From NCBI GenBank assembly GCA_963575745.1, contig CAUYUJ010019617.1, positions 1-64,000 on the forward strand: DNA of 64,000 nt, read 5' to 3'. Positions 1 to 10,369 of this stretch are shown in pieces. The notes under the pieces are model-generated. The model did not search any database, was not told the origin of the DNA, and worked only from the letters and a program-made list of their open reading frames with translations. How positions within the stretch are numbered: the first letter of the stretch is position 1; each line of letters starts with the position of its first letter. The position numbers were made by a program, and so were the translations under genes. The stretch is from Prorocentrum cordatum. Lineage: Eukaryota; Sar; Dinophyceae; Prorocentrales; Prorocentraceae.

Positions 1-1150
1 CCGGCCCCGCCCCCCCCCCCTCCCTCCTCCTGGTCACGTCACGATTCGCGCCAGCCCCGTCTGGGAACTATCCATTCCTAAGCATTCCTGGACGGCGCCA
101 GCGCAAATCGTAACAGTCACGCCCGTGATCGCCATCGCGAGGCTCGAAAACAAATGTCCATGATTTTCCACATTGCGCCACGGGCCCGCCAACGGGGCTG
201 ATGGTCTGTCAACAATTTGAGTGGATCGCGAATGTGTCGCGCGTGGGTCGCGGGCGGGTCACGTGTGGGTTGCATGCGGGTCGTGGATGGGTCGCGGGCC
301 AGTCGCGCGAGTCGACGACGAAAAGCAGCAACACTCGTTATACGTAAGACTATTCGGTCTTCGTTGCTTTCGTGTCGATCGACATACATACCCCCCAAGC
401 CATCTTTGTCTTCGATGGTACCTTCTTTGCGGTGAGGCATCTTCCTTGCCTGCCACGTATACTTGGTGCGGCCCTGAAAACGGGAAGAAGCGAGGGACAT
501 GAATAGAGGAAGCGAGAAGGAAGGGGGGAAGAAGGAAGGGATAATGATTGAGGACGAATGAGACTCAGCAGGATTAGCAGGAGGGGGCGGATAGATGAGC
601 AGGAAGATTGGCACGCAGTGCCTGACTGGCGGGTCGGGCGGGCGGCCCCACCGGGCGGGTCGAACAGGCGGACCCTGAGGGATGGGTCGGGTGGACGGGC
701 GGACCCACCGGACGGGGCATGAAAGCGGGCGGGCGGCCTTCTGGGCAAAAGAACGGAAGAGGGGGGGGGGCAGGAGGAGGTCGGTCGGGCGGACCTTCAC
801 GCGCGGGCCGGACGGGCCGAGCACACTTGCCGGGCGGACCCCGACGGGCGTGTCGGGCGGGACACGAGAGTGAACGGTCGGAACCCATCGACGGCAAGGG
901 CAGGCGGGCCCACGTGCGCGGGTCGGGCGGGACACTGAAGCATTGCCAGCTAAAAGGGTCCCATTTGAGATCACGAATCCATAATATGATGAGGCGCGAG
1001 GCACCTAGGAACGGTGTAGGACCGTGCGACCCCCTCCCTCTGACATGATACCTCTCCGACGACACGTCATCGATCAGCGCGCAATCACTGACGCCACAGC
1101 TAACTACGCACCCCAGCTGTACAAGAAGCCCCGTGCAAACCCTCCCGAGC
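1..1150. other. GC-rich gene-free stretch with imperfect GGGCGG minisatellite
   Basis: I see no gene. Bases about 600-930 are dominated by imperfect repeats built on GTCGGGCGG and GGGCGGACC. Bases 217-310 carry a looser array of GGGTCGCG-type words. Overlapping open frames run on both strands here, which is expected of stop-poor, GC-rich repeats and is not evidence of coding. None has a recognisable domain or a balanced amino-acid composition. Confidence 0.6.
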
Positions 1151-1159
1151 AAAATACCA

Positions 1160-1235
1160 AATCTCACCAGCCCTTTGGGGCTTGAGTGGTTTAGAGCGTC
1201 TCCTCTTTGGGGAGGGATTTACCCCTCCCCCTGAC
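1160..1235 (+). repeat. Dispersed repeat R2, copy 1
   Basis: This segment begins ATCTCACCAGCCCTTT, then has GGTTTAGA and GAGCGT, and ends in a GGGGAGG...CCCCTCCCCC inverted pair. The same order of words recurs at about 7,849-7,948. It is therefore a dispersed repeat with a hairpin-like end. Function unknown. Confidence 0.6.
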
Positions 1236-1714
1236 AGGGTGCCCGAACATCGACTCGGCAGACATCGGCAGAAATCTGCTGCCAAATCGAAATCGACAAG
1301 AGTCGGCAAGGCCGAGTCGGATCGATGCGAAAACCAGCTGGACGGACGCCAGATCGGAATCGAGATCGGCAGACACAATCCGCGCGTCCTCTGGTGGGAC
1401 TCGTTACTGACATCTCTGTCCGTCGAACATTTGAGTGGGGGATCAACTACAGAATTGATTTACCCCGGAATTGATTTTCTCGTCGAGTCATTTGCATAAT
1501 GTTCGTAGACCTACAAAATTCCACGCATCTCTCATGGATTCGACGAGCAAATCAAATTGGCACACATCAATCATGTAGCCGATCCCCTACTCGAAAAATT
1601 GCCGTGAGTCGTCCGACGTCGTCGCAAGCCGTCGCAGTCGTCGTCGTGAATCGTCGCACGTCGTCCGACGCCGTCGGAGCTCGGAGTCCTGCCTGCGAGA
1701 CCCCGCCCCAGAAA

Positions 1715-1965
1715 GGGGTTGGCAGACCCACATCAAGGGGGGGGTGTTCGCGGACCCCCCCCCCCAAGGAGGGAAGTTGTGAACCCCTCCGCGGGGAGGG
1801 TTTGCAGACCCCCTCGGGGGGAGGTCTGTGGAACCCCGCAGGGGGGAGTGTTCGCGGACCCTCCCGCCGGGCTGGGAGGGGGGGGGTTGTGGACACCCCC
1901 CCGCATGGCGGCTTGTGGACCTCCCCCGAGGGGGTGTGTGCGAACCTGCGACCCCCCCCCCAGGG
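1715..1965. repeat. G/C hairpin minisatellite
   Basis: Imperfect units of roughly 30-38 bp repeat the pattern GGGGGG, GTTTGCGGACC or GTTTGCAGACC, then CCCCCC. Each unit can fold on itself because its G-run and C-run are complementary. Frames open through this block on both strands translate to Pro/Gly/Arg-rich repeats, which I treat as a by-product. Confidence 0.65.
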
Positions 1966-2479
1966 GGCCTGAAAGGGTTCGTGGCCCCCCTGGAAACCCG
2001 TAAGTGGGGACGTCGGGAGCCCCTTGGGGACCCCTTCGGAAGGGTTGCCGTCGTCGCCCCTCCCTCCCTCCCCCCCTCCTCCGTCCTCCTCCTCCTCGGG
2101 GGGGATCCCTCCGAATCGAGGGCCGAGGCCTGCGGCCAGCCTCGCCTCCCCCGTCGACATCACCGTGGACGACGCCATCGCCGTCGACGTCGCCGCCGGA
2201 GGCCGCCGTCGCCATCGTCGACGAGGATCCTCCCTGCTGCCCTGGAGCGAAACTGGATCGGAAGAAGTCGGCAGAAGTCGGTTGAAACATCGAATCTGCG
2301 GGAGTCGGATCGGGCGAACTCGAAATCGGAATAGTGAATCGGCATGTTCGCATCGAGTCGGATCGATTCAGATCGGCCCGGAGGAGTCGGAAAGCGCGCT
2401 GCTCGACCCCCTAGACCTGGAGGGGTGGGGGTCGCGAGATGTGAGAGGGTGGTGTTGGGCACAAAATGGCTACAAGAAG

Positions 2480-2750
2480 GCCTCCAAGAGCCCACGATGA
2501 TACTCAAGATGACCCAAGATAATGAAAGATCGCTCAGGATGTCTTCCGATATGCTTCCAAGAGACCCCAATATCAGTCCAAGACGAGTCCAAGTGGCCTC
2601 GTAGCCCCCCAAGGAAGATCTCATCATAGCGAACGCCCCCAAGAGGCTCCCAAGCGGCTCCAAAGGGCCCCAAGAGGCACTAGAGGCACCAAAGACGCCA
2701 GAAGAGGCCCGGGGGACCGCCAAGATACCCCCATGATGCCTCCAAGAGAC
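2480..2750 (+). repeat. Dispersed AAGAGGCCCC-rich block
   Basis: The block is a loose array of words such as CCCAAGAGGC, CCAAGAGACC and CCCCAAGAGG at 10-25 bp spacing. The same word family appears on this strand at 8.13-8.36, 26.44-26.60 and 48.83-48.95 kb, and on the opposite strand at 4.74-5.33 kb. It does not form a strict tandem array. I see no gene in it. Confidence 0.55.
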
Positions 2751-2754
2751 CTCT

Positions 2755-2960
2755 GACCCTTCTGCTCCTTCTCCTCCTCGTCCTCCTCCTCCTCCTCCTC
2801 CTCCTCGTCCTCCTCCTCGTCCTCCTCCTCCTCCTCCTGCTCCGTCTGTTCCTCCTCTCCTCCTCCTCCTCCTCCTCCTCCTCCTCCTCCTCCTCCGTCT
2901 ATTCCTCCTCCTACTTCTCGCTTCTCCTTCATCCATTCTCCTCCTTCTATCCCTCTCGCT
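2755..2960 (+). repeat. (TCC)n microsatellite
   Basis: A long TCC/CTC tract with occasional TCG interruptions. The Glu/Gly/Arg-rich open frame on the complement is a translation of the repeat. Confidence 0.9.
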
Positions 2961-4600
2961 TCTCCTTCATCCATTCCTCGCTATGGCTTCCCAGGCCCTT
3001 TACTCCACTGCATGCTCCTCCACATCCCTGATCGGGGCGACCATTTTTGGATAGGCTGGTGGGATGACGCGAAGCGTCTATAATATCAGCGTCCCCTGGG
3101 CGAAACCAGCAACGAACCAGACTCCCACCCTTGCAATCAACTGCTCAGTAGCAACATCCCCCGCCCCCGTTCCCCTCGCGCCCCTGTGGGTGTCCCAAAA
3201 GGACCCCGCTCGAAAGCCACACACCATCAATCTCTAGACCTCCGCTGAGGTCTATCCTGGCCACTTCGTCGCGTCCGGCAATGGCCAAGAGGGGCCCCCG
3301 AAGAAACGGGCAGTGACAGCACCACGAGCAGCCAGACACAGATTAATGCCATAGACACTGGAGGCGCCCTGCGGCACCGCGACGCAATGCCGCAGAGTCG
3401 CCTCCCGCTGCACCCGCCAACAAAAACCCCGCTGGCTACCAAGAAAACAACAAGAATAGACGGGCCTGGTGACTCTGGCACGGAACGGGTCACCGCGCAC
3501 GCACAAGTGCAACCGTTTGGGCTGGCCTGTGGTTTTCAGAGCCTGTCACGAACACAACTGGCGTCCTTTACTGGCGGTCCTGGCGCTCTACCCAACAGAG
3601 AACCCAAGAGAGGCAGAAGCGTCAGAATCCACACGGCGAATCAATATCGTGTCAAAGCAAACGTTCGTTCTGGCTTCGCGCGCATCGTTCAATCTTGAGC
3701 GATCTCCGCTATCCTGCAGCGGAGATCGCTCAAGGCTCCTGTGGCTCAGGCCGCAAATGGCTTTCAACATTGATCGCCTGCTCTGGTGTCACTGCCGCAT
3801 CGACGCGGCGCGAATCTGCCGCAGTCATCGCTCGAGTGTTCCTGCGGCAAGCGTAAACGAGACCCTCTCCGCGTGGCACCGCGCATACAAGCAGGGGCGT
3901 GCCCCAGCAAAAGCAGATGCCGACACCGACGGCGATGACCACGACGGCCGTGGCGACCACGAAGCTCCGCCGACGCCTCCGGAAACGGCGGCGGCGCTCT
4001 CGACGGCGGCGACGGCCGGCGACGACCACGACGGCCATCGCGATGGCGACGACGGCGATCAGGGTGACGGCAACGGCGGCGACGGCACGACGGCTGCGAG
4101 AGGGCCTCCCCCGCTGGAGGCCGCGGGACCAGGCCCGGTCCAGGCCGTCCTGCAGGCGGTCGCCGTCGGAGGACACGCTGGCGCCTGCGGGGTGTTGCCC
4201 GGGCACCCCCGTCGGCGCCCCTTTGCCGTCTCAGACGCTCTGACGATGAAGAAAGCGAGTGCGCAGAAAATCCATAAAAAAAGCATGGGGCAATCAATGA
4301 TGTTCAGCTCTCGGAGGCCTCTTGCAGGCACTCTTGGACCGTCTTGGAGGCGTGTAGGAGGGATATTTGCAGAATGCTGGGCCGTCTAGGGCATGGCTTG
4401 GCCATGTTGTCGGTCTCCTGGCGACGCTTGGCCGTCGAACTTGTGACTTCGATTACTCTCGAAGCCGAAATACACCCCCAGAGCTCCGAAAGAAAACCGC
4501 ACCCCAGGGGGCTAAATGGGGTACCCAGGGGGTGGCTCCATTTGTCATTGTGTGCCGGCAGGGGGCCATGGGGCCCAACACTCCGGCATTGTATACACAT
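2961..4600. other. No confident gene; GAC/GGC-rich core
   Basis: The stretch holds a perfect hairpin at 3,695-3,733 and a GACGACGGC-type trinucleotide-rich core at about 3,900-4,110. A 306-codon frame (3,469-4,389, plus) and overlapping minus frames cross the core. They have no recognisable domain, and the hydrophobic runs in the minus frame come straight from the GTC/GCC repeats. I leave this uncalled as a gene. Confidence 0.5.
3695..3733. repeat. Perfect 16-bp inverted repeat
   Basis: The arms TTGAGCGATCTCCGCT (3,695-3,710) and its exact complement (3,718-3,733) flank a 7-base loop. No T-run follows, so a terminator reading is not supported. It could be a cruciform or RNA hairpin. Confidence 0.85.
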
Positions 4601-4607
4601 AGGTGAG

Positions 4608-4670
4608 TATATTATATATATGTATGTATGTATGTATATATATATATATATGTGTGTGTATACACACAGA
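4608..4670 (+). repeat. TATG/TA/TG microsatellite
   Basis: A compound microsatellite: TATA, then TATG repeats, then TA repeats, then TG repeats, ending in TATACACACAG. It is an AT-rich spot in GC-rich surroundings. Confidence 0.85.
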
Positions 4671-4739
4671 ATGACCTTCGGCCCATCTCGCCTTCGTGCC
4701 TGGGTTGTGGGTATGCAGCCTATTGGATGCTTGTTGTGA

Positions 4740-5335
4740 TCTCGTGGCTCCAGCGAGGCCTCTCGGGGGCCTCTTGTAGGCAGCTTGGAGACCTCCTGGG
4801 GACCGTTTCGGCGTCTATCGGGGCATCTTTTGGGCCTCTTGGGGACATCCTGTCCTGCCTGGGGCCTCTCGAGGGCCTAATGGGGGCCTCCTGGGCGCCT
4901 CTTGGGGCCTCCTGGGGGCCTCTTGGGGCGGAAGGCGTTTTTTTTTGTTTGGTTCGTGTTCCCTCTCTTGGGGCCCATATGGGGCCGTCTTGGGGCCCTC
5001 TTGGGCCGTCCTGGGCGCCTCTTGTGCCGTCTTAGGTCGCTCGTAGGCCGTGTTGGGGCGGAGGCCTCTTGGGCCATTTTGGGATGGTTTGGTGGGCCTC
5101 TTGGGCCGTGTTGGAGCGTCAGAAAACAGGAAAGGCGAGAACGCCCAAAACCTTTCAAACTAAACGGGAATCCAAGATGTGTGCCTCTTTGGATCCTCTT
5201 GGGAGGCTTCTTGGAGGCCCCGTGGGCCATCTTTGAGCACCGTGGGCGTGTTGGAACGACCTTTCGGCGCATCGGGGACCTCCCGGACCGTCTTGGGCGC
5301 CTCTTGGAACCCTCTTGGCCTGTCTTCGGGCCTTC
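4740..5335 (-). repeat. Dispersed AAGAGGCCCC-rich block, inverted
   Basis: The plus strand is filled with GGGGCCTCTTGG, GGCCTCCTGGG and CTTGGGCCGTC words. These are the reverse complement of the family at 2.5-2.75 kb. Frames of 130-190 codons here are Gly/Leu/Pro-rich translations of the repeat. No gene is seen. Confidence 0.55.
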
Positions 5336-5358
5336 TCGGGCCAGAACGATTCACGCGG

Positions 5359-5418
5359 GGAGACGCGCCGGAGCCCAGGGAGACGCGCCGGAGCCCAGGG
5401 AGACGCGCTGGAGCCCAG
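5359..5418 (+). repeat. 20-bp tandem repeat, three copies
   Basis: The unit GGAGACGCGCCGGAGCCCAG is present three times in a row, with one C-to-T change in the third copy. A partial fourth unit (GGAGCCCAG) follows. Confidence 0.9.
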
Positions 5419-5609
5419 GGAGCCCAGATGTTCAGGAAATGTTGTGGTCCTGGGCTTTGAAAGACTCCTGAGGACCGAGGGCTGAGGCTCCAGGGATCAG
5501 GCACAGGACCTGAGGACACGCCCACTCCGTGCCCAGAGGCACGGTGGCGGATATTCATTCCCCAAGCTTGAGCAGGGACCGACCGTCCCGGCATTCCTAT
5601 AGTCCTACC

Positions 5610-5760
5610 ACGATATGTTCGTAGAACCCGAAAATGTTCTAAGGACAAAAACAATGTTCTTAGAACATCAACCCGATGTGTTAAAACACGAGAATCTCAA
5701 CCAGAAATGTTCTAAGAACATGTCGTGGAGACCACAAAAGGTTCTTAGAATCTTGTTTGG
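5610..5760. repeat. Cluster of GTTCTTAGAAC palindromes
   Basis: The words AATGTTCTTAGAACAT, AATGTTCTAAGAACAT, GTTCGTAGAAC and GGTTCTTAGAA occur within about 150 bp. Each is a near-perfect inverted repeat around a short centre. No gene is associated. This could be a decayed repeat or a protein-binding cluster; only the pattern is seen. Confidence 0.6.
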
Positions 5761-5764
5761 TAGG

Positions 5765-6775
5765 GCTGTAGGCGAGCCAGGACGCTTCGCCATTGCTTGA
5801 TGTTTGCCGCTTTGGCGGCTATGTCGCCGCCGTCGCCGCCCTGTCTCCGCCTCGTCGCCGGCCCGTCACCGCCCGTCGGCACCCCCTGGCCGCCCGTCGT
5901 CTGGGCCTGTCTGCCGCTCCGGCGGATAGGTCGCTACTGTCGCCGCCTCGTCGCCGCCCTTCGTGTAGGCCTGACGGCCGGTCTGGCGGCTACAGTCAAC
6001 CCGGATAGTAAGGATGCGCGATAAGGGTGCAAGGGCCTTGGACGCCCATTTCGAAGCTTTTCGAGCGGGGCGCGGCCAACGACACTGCCCAAGGATGGGC
6101 CTAAGAGCAAGGATGCAAGGGTATGTACCCTTGGGAAGGTTGCCCATCCTTACTATGCGGGTTGGCTGTATGTCGCCGCCCCATCATTCTTCCTGTTCGC
6201 GACGCCAAAGTGTCTGGGACGCAAGCCCGGCCTTGGGGGGGGGGCTCATCGACGCCACGAAAAGTCGAGAGGAGCGACCTCCCGTTGCTACCGAGCACGG
6301 CCTGTGCTGCCAGCGCCCTGCGCCCCGCCGCCCAGTCCATGGCGCGGACTCGTGGGGGACCACCTGAGGCTGACAAGAAATCCAGGGGTGTGCAGGAAAG
6401 CTTCGTGCGTCGGCGCAAGTGGACACCTTACGCAATGTCTTTCGCGGGCCACTCACGCGGAACACCACGCGTACGCGCGACCTACACGGGCAGCTTACGC
6501 ATGAATGTCGCGAAGCCGGCCCAATGTTATCGCGTCACTCAATGGCAGCGCAGAGGGACACTGCTCCCTGCACCACGGCAACACCAGATAATATAATCTG
6601 AAGGGCAATGCGGCCCGACCGCGGGCATCGAGCACCACCTGGTCTAAAGAACGTGCTGGTCGTATAAACGCATGCTGGCTGCCCACCTGCGGCCTGGCTG
6701 TGGCCCTCACGCCGACGAAACCACCACCAACCCCGAAACATTCCGCCACCTTGGCCGAGCAGGTCTGGCCTGTCT
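5765..6775. other. No recognisable gene
   Basis: GC-rich sequence with a GTCGCCGCC-rich start (5,790-5,960). The open frames are short and overlap on both strands. Nothing else stands out. Confidence 0.5.
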
Positions 6776-6778
6776 GAA

Positions 6779-6938
6779 GGGCCCCCAGGACACACAAATA
6801 AATACACACAAATAAACATGTTCCGCATAGTTTCTCATATTTTCTGGGTTTCTGTCTTCGCCCCCACTTCCCATATTTTCCCATATTCTCTTCGGAATCG
6901 AGAGTTAATTGTGTCTGTGTGTTTCTTTCCCTCCTGAA
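6779..6938 (+). repeat. Dispersed repeat R1, copy 1
   Basis: The segment starts GGACACACAAATAAATACAC and continues through TTTCTGGGTTTCTGTCTTC, CCCATATTTT and AATTGTGTCTGTGTGTTTCT. Its first half recurs at 10,051-10,125 and its second half at 12,264-12,367, all on the same strand. I infer a dispersed repeat family, here in its fullest form. Confidence 0.7.
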
Positions 6939-7096
6939 AATACCGCTGCTCCACGGACCTCTCCGGGGGTGCCATCTGCACAGAATTCCAGTGCAAACCA
7001 AGCCGCGGCGACGAGGGCTCTCCAGGTCGGGCCACGGGTCCTGAACAGAATTGCGTGGAGAACCCGGACGTGGCGACGACGGCCCTCCATTAACGG

Positions 7097-7261
7097 GCGA
7101 AGAACGGTATAAAATAAACTTTTTCGCTGTCGGGGGCGCCTGTCCCTGGGCGGCTGGAAAGCTTATACCCTTACGGTGGCACCGTAGGGGTATAAACTTT
7201 CCAGCCGCCCAAGGACTGGCGCCCCCGACAGCGAAAAAGTTTATTTTATACCGTTCTTCGC
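7097..7261. mobile_element. Fold-back (MITE-like) element
   Basis: The two halves are near-perfect reverse complements over roughly 70-75 bp. The left arm begins GCGAAGAACGGTATAAAATA and the right arm ends with its complement. The arms contain TTTTTCGCTGTCGGGGGCGCC-type sequence and the centre contains ACGGTGGCACCGT. The whole 165-bp unit could form one long hairpin. I cannot define a target-site duplication at its edges, so fold-back transposon, MITE and decayed palindrome all remain possible. Frames crossing it translate the arms and are not genes. Confidence 0.7.
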
Positions 7262-8130
7262 TCGCTGACTCCAGGTCGAGCAGCGATATCGGCGGTGGCG
7301 GTCGCCTTTCACCCTCTGATCCCAGCCAGACGGCCACCGCTGCACCAGCGGTTCTGCCAGGCCGGCGGCCCGCGTTGGGTCAGCCGCAATGCTCCAGACG
7401 TGCGCACCGGCGCCAGCCAGCGCGACTGCCGCGGGCTCACACACGACCTCGGCGCCTGCGTACCTCTGAAGGGCGACGATCAGTGGGGAACATCGACCTG
7501 AAATAGGCGATGTAGATGCATCACAGATAGATCGGCGATAGGCCCCCGATAGCGAATCCGAGCGTTCCGGGGCGGGGAGGGCCATCGGGCCATCATCGGC
7601 GGTGAAAGGGCGATTGGGGGATGATGCGTCCCGCCATGATCCTCGTCGTCTGGCTTTCGGGCCGTCACTTGGGTCGCCCGCGGCCGTTCGGGGCGATCTG
7701 GGCATCCCCAAACGTCCCTCAGCGATTCGGAGCTGCCGGGACGCATCCAGAGCCAGGAAAACCTCCAGGAACTGACGAAAACGTCCGGAAACCGTGAACA
7801 GATCCCCCCGCGCAAATCCGGACCTCTCCTGGGGTGCGTTCTGAGCAGAATCTCACCAGCCCTTTAGGGCGCGAGCGGTTTAGACTAGAGCGTTTCCTCT
7901 TCCAACCCCCCCATCCTCTTCGGGGAGAGGTTCGCCCCTCCCCCATACCCCCCTCCCTTGGGTCTAGAGGGGAGGGGTCGCGACCGATGAGAACGTCCCA
8001 GAAGGCCTCGGCAAGAAAGTGGACATCATTACTCCTGATATGGCGGTCGGCCCAGTTTGGCCTAGACGCCAATTTAATCCCCCTTCCATTCTTTCATCGA
8101 GCTCCTTCAAGACGGCCCCCCAGGCTCCCA
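7262..8130. other. No recognisable gene around R2
   Basis: Apart from repeat R2, no gene, microsatellite or structured repeat is apparent. Open frames occur on both strands but lack recognisable motifs. Confidence 0.5.
7849..7948 (+). repeat. Dispersed repeat R2, copy 2
   Basis: Matches the repeat at 1,160-1,235: AATCTCACCAGCCCTTT, CGGTTTAGA, GAGCGTTTCCTCTT, then GGGGAGAGG paired with CCCCTCCCCC. This copy is longer because of a C-rich insertion. Confidence 0.6.
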
Positions 8131-8520
8131 AGAGTACCCCAAGAGGACCCCAAAAGGCGGCCTGGAAGCCCCAAGAGGCCCCGAACAAGTCCCCAAGAGG
8201 CCCCCCAAAGAAACCCTAAAGGTCCCAAGAGGCTCCCCGAGAGGTCCCAAGAGCATCACCCAAGAGGCCCCAAGACGTCCCAAGAGACCACGCAGAGGCA
8301 CCTCATACGCTCCAAGAGGACCCCAAGACATTCTCGAGATACATCCGAAGAGGCCCCCCCAATAAAAAACATCCAAGATGTATTTGACCTTTCTGTTCGC
8401 CCTGCTCCTCCTCCTCCTCCTTTTCCTCCTTTTCCTCTTCCTCCTCCTCCTCCTCCTCCCCCTCCTCCTCCTCATCCTCCTCGTCCTCCTCCTCCTCCTC
8501 CTCCTCCTCCTCTTCGTTTG
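8130..8520 (+). repeat. AAGAGGCCCC block followed by (TCC)n
   Basis: Bases 8,130-8,365 repeat CCCCAAGAGG and CCAAGAGGCCCC words. Bases 8,400-8,515 are a TCC microsatellite. The same order (dispersed block, then TCC tract) is seen at 2.5-2.96 kb, which suggests one larger decayed unit. Confidence 0.6.
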
Positions 8521-9315
8521 TCTCAATCGCCTATTCCTCCGCCTCCGCTTTTGACAGCGACGCGCATGCTCCTGAAAGTTCAAAGTAATGAGCAACATCA
8601 CTCGGGGAGCACACTGAGAAGGCAAAGGTTCACCTGTAATCTACCACAACGGGACGAATTCATCAATGTCAGGGTGGAAGCCTTGACGGCGACGGCGCCT
8701 GTTCTGCACAACGCCACCGTGGGGGGCCGCATTCACGACCCGCGCCTATAACTTGACCGCCGTTGCATCAATGAAACTGGTTTGGCATTCGCAAAAAGAG
8801 GTGGGACGTGTCAGAGCACAGCGAGCCCCACTGCTCTCAAGCGTGGGCGAAATCCAGAGAGCAGGCGGCACGAGAGACTGGGACGCTGGGAATGGCTCGA
8901 ATCCTCGAGATCCCAGCTCTGGCCATGTGGCAAACGCTCCGCTCTTTCCAACGGACGCCGCAATCTAGCTCAGTAGAAGACACCACAAGGTGCAAGGCTG
9001 CACCTTCCTCAACATACGTGTCAACGAAAAAGTGCGACAAGGGAGCTTCTCCCGCGAGGACTTTCGAAAAGGTGACGCGCATGAATTATATGACCGCCAT
9101 GATTCACCCAGTACATTACATGAGAACAATCAGAGCAACAGCTGGCTGGGCCGTCGGTGCACAAGGCCGCCCAGGCCAAGGCCGAAAACTCGGACACTTG
9201 AGGAGCACCAGGCCACGAGGTCCAGAACAAAACATTTAACAACCCCGAGGCGCTCCCTGAACGACGTAACCATAGCAACCGCCCCCTCAGCCCTGGAAAA
9301 CCCCCGAACCACACG
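8521..9315. other. No clear gene; possible decayed retroelement
   Basis: I see no intact gene. The minus strand may hold further remnants of the degenerate element described at 9,316-9,670, but I could not align them with confidence. Confidence 0.4.
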
Positions 9316-9670
9316 TCACCGGCATGATCCATCCGTACAAATTCCCCCCCACCACACAGCAAAAGCCTTCTGATGAAGGAATGGAAAGGGTGGCAGCAGC
9401 ATCGGCAAGGCCAAAAAGAGCATCAATGAATCAGTCCAGGGCCACACCTCCATCCGTGAGCGGGGCAGGTGCGCAATCTCCAGGGTGGCGGAGCACGCAG
9501 TGCAAATAACCGGCCGTGCCAGCATGGTTCTCACCAAGCTCAGTCGCTTGATCCTGAAGGCTTTTGGCCAGCACCGCACATCTTTCAGCCAGGGCGCAGG
9601 GGCAGACGCACGGGCGATGGAACAGAATGCCGCGAGCCATGCCGCACAGAGCGCACTTTTTCCAAATTCG
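9316..9670 (-). pseudogene. Degenerate retroelement fragment (zinc knuckle plus RNase H start)
   Basis: Read on the minus strand, about 9,660-9,600 encodes CALCGMARGILFHRPC. This resembles the Cys-x2-Cys ... His-Arg-Cys knuckle found before RNase H in the intact element of this window (residues 823-837 of its RT frame). About 300 bases downstream, 9,349-9,323 encodes GGICTDGSC, like the first catalytic-Asp motif of RNase H. The two pieces lie in different frames and the second meets a stop at once, so any coding capacity is lost. The call rests on two short motifs in the right order and is tentative. Confidence 0.4.
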
Positions 9671-10050
9671 TGGCCGGCGGCGGCGACGTCACAAGCCGCC
9701 CAGCAGGCCTTGGCGGCCTGTGCTCTTGACGGCCTGTGCTCGAGCCCGCCGTTTGGTTTTGCCCGAAGCCTCCTTGGGGCCAAGAGCTGTTTGACCACGC
9801 TCAAACATAAAACGAACGCCACGCCCGTACTTGTCCGTCGAGTCCCTCCCATGGCACCTGACAGCGCGCTTCCCCGAAGTAGAGCTTGACATGACCAGGG
9901 GGGGGGGCTAAGCGCGACGGAGAGCTCTCGTCCGAAGTCGCCGATGATAATACAACCAGTTCGGCATGTGCGGCGACATGCGCAAGCCAGAAATCGGTCC
10001 CGAGAACGTCGCCCAGGACTGCTCATCCGCAAAGAAGCCGCATGATATGA

Positions 10051-10125
10051 AGGGGCCCTGGGACACACAAATAAGTACACACACAAATAACAGGACTCCC
10101 CATCTTTTCTTATATTTCCCAACCA
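10051..10125 (+). repeat. Dispersed repeat R1, copy 2 (5' part)
   Basis: Shares GGACACACAAATAAGTACAC with the copy at 6,779, and the flanking GGGCCC. It then diverges, keeping only a TTTCTTATATTTCCC remnant. Confidence 0.6.
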
Positions 10126-10201
10126 TCCTGTGGTGTTGGGTCCTCGTTTTGAAGAGACAGCGCCCGCGTTCACTCCTCCTCCCGCTGCCCCCTCCCTCCT
10201 G

Positions 10202-10234
10202 CCATCATCATCATCATCATCACCATCATCATCG

Positions 10235-10269
<35 letters not shown>

Positions 10270-10308
10270 GTCATCATCATCATTATCATCATCATTATCA
10301 TCATCATT
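10202..10308 (+). repeat. (CAT)n microsatellite
   Basis: An ATC/CAT trinucleotide tract with a few CAC, CGT and TAT interruptions. Poly-Ser, poly-His or poly-Met frames crossing it are artefacts of the repeat. Confidence 0.95.
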
Positions 10309-10369
10309 CCTCTCCTCTCCTCTCCTCTCCTTCTTAATTCCTCTTCCTCTTCACCCACCAGTACACTGT

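Noticed and set aside
3469-4389. 306-codon plus-strand frame
   Set aside because: It crosses a GAC/GGC repeat, has no recognisable domain, and competing frames exist on the other strand.
4602-4669. Intron-like GTGAGTAT...CACACAG boundaries
   Set aside because: The span is a TATG/TA/TG microsatellite, and there is no coding sequence on either side to be joined.
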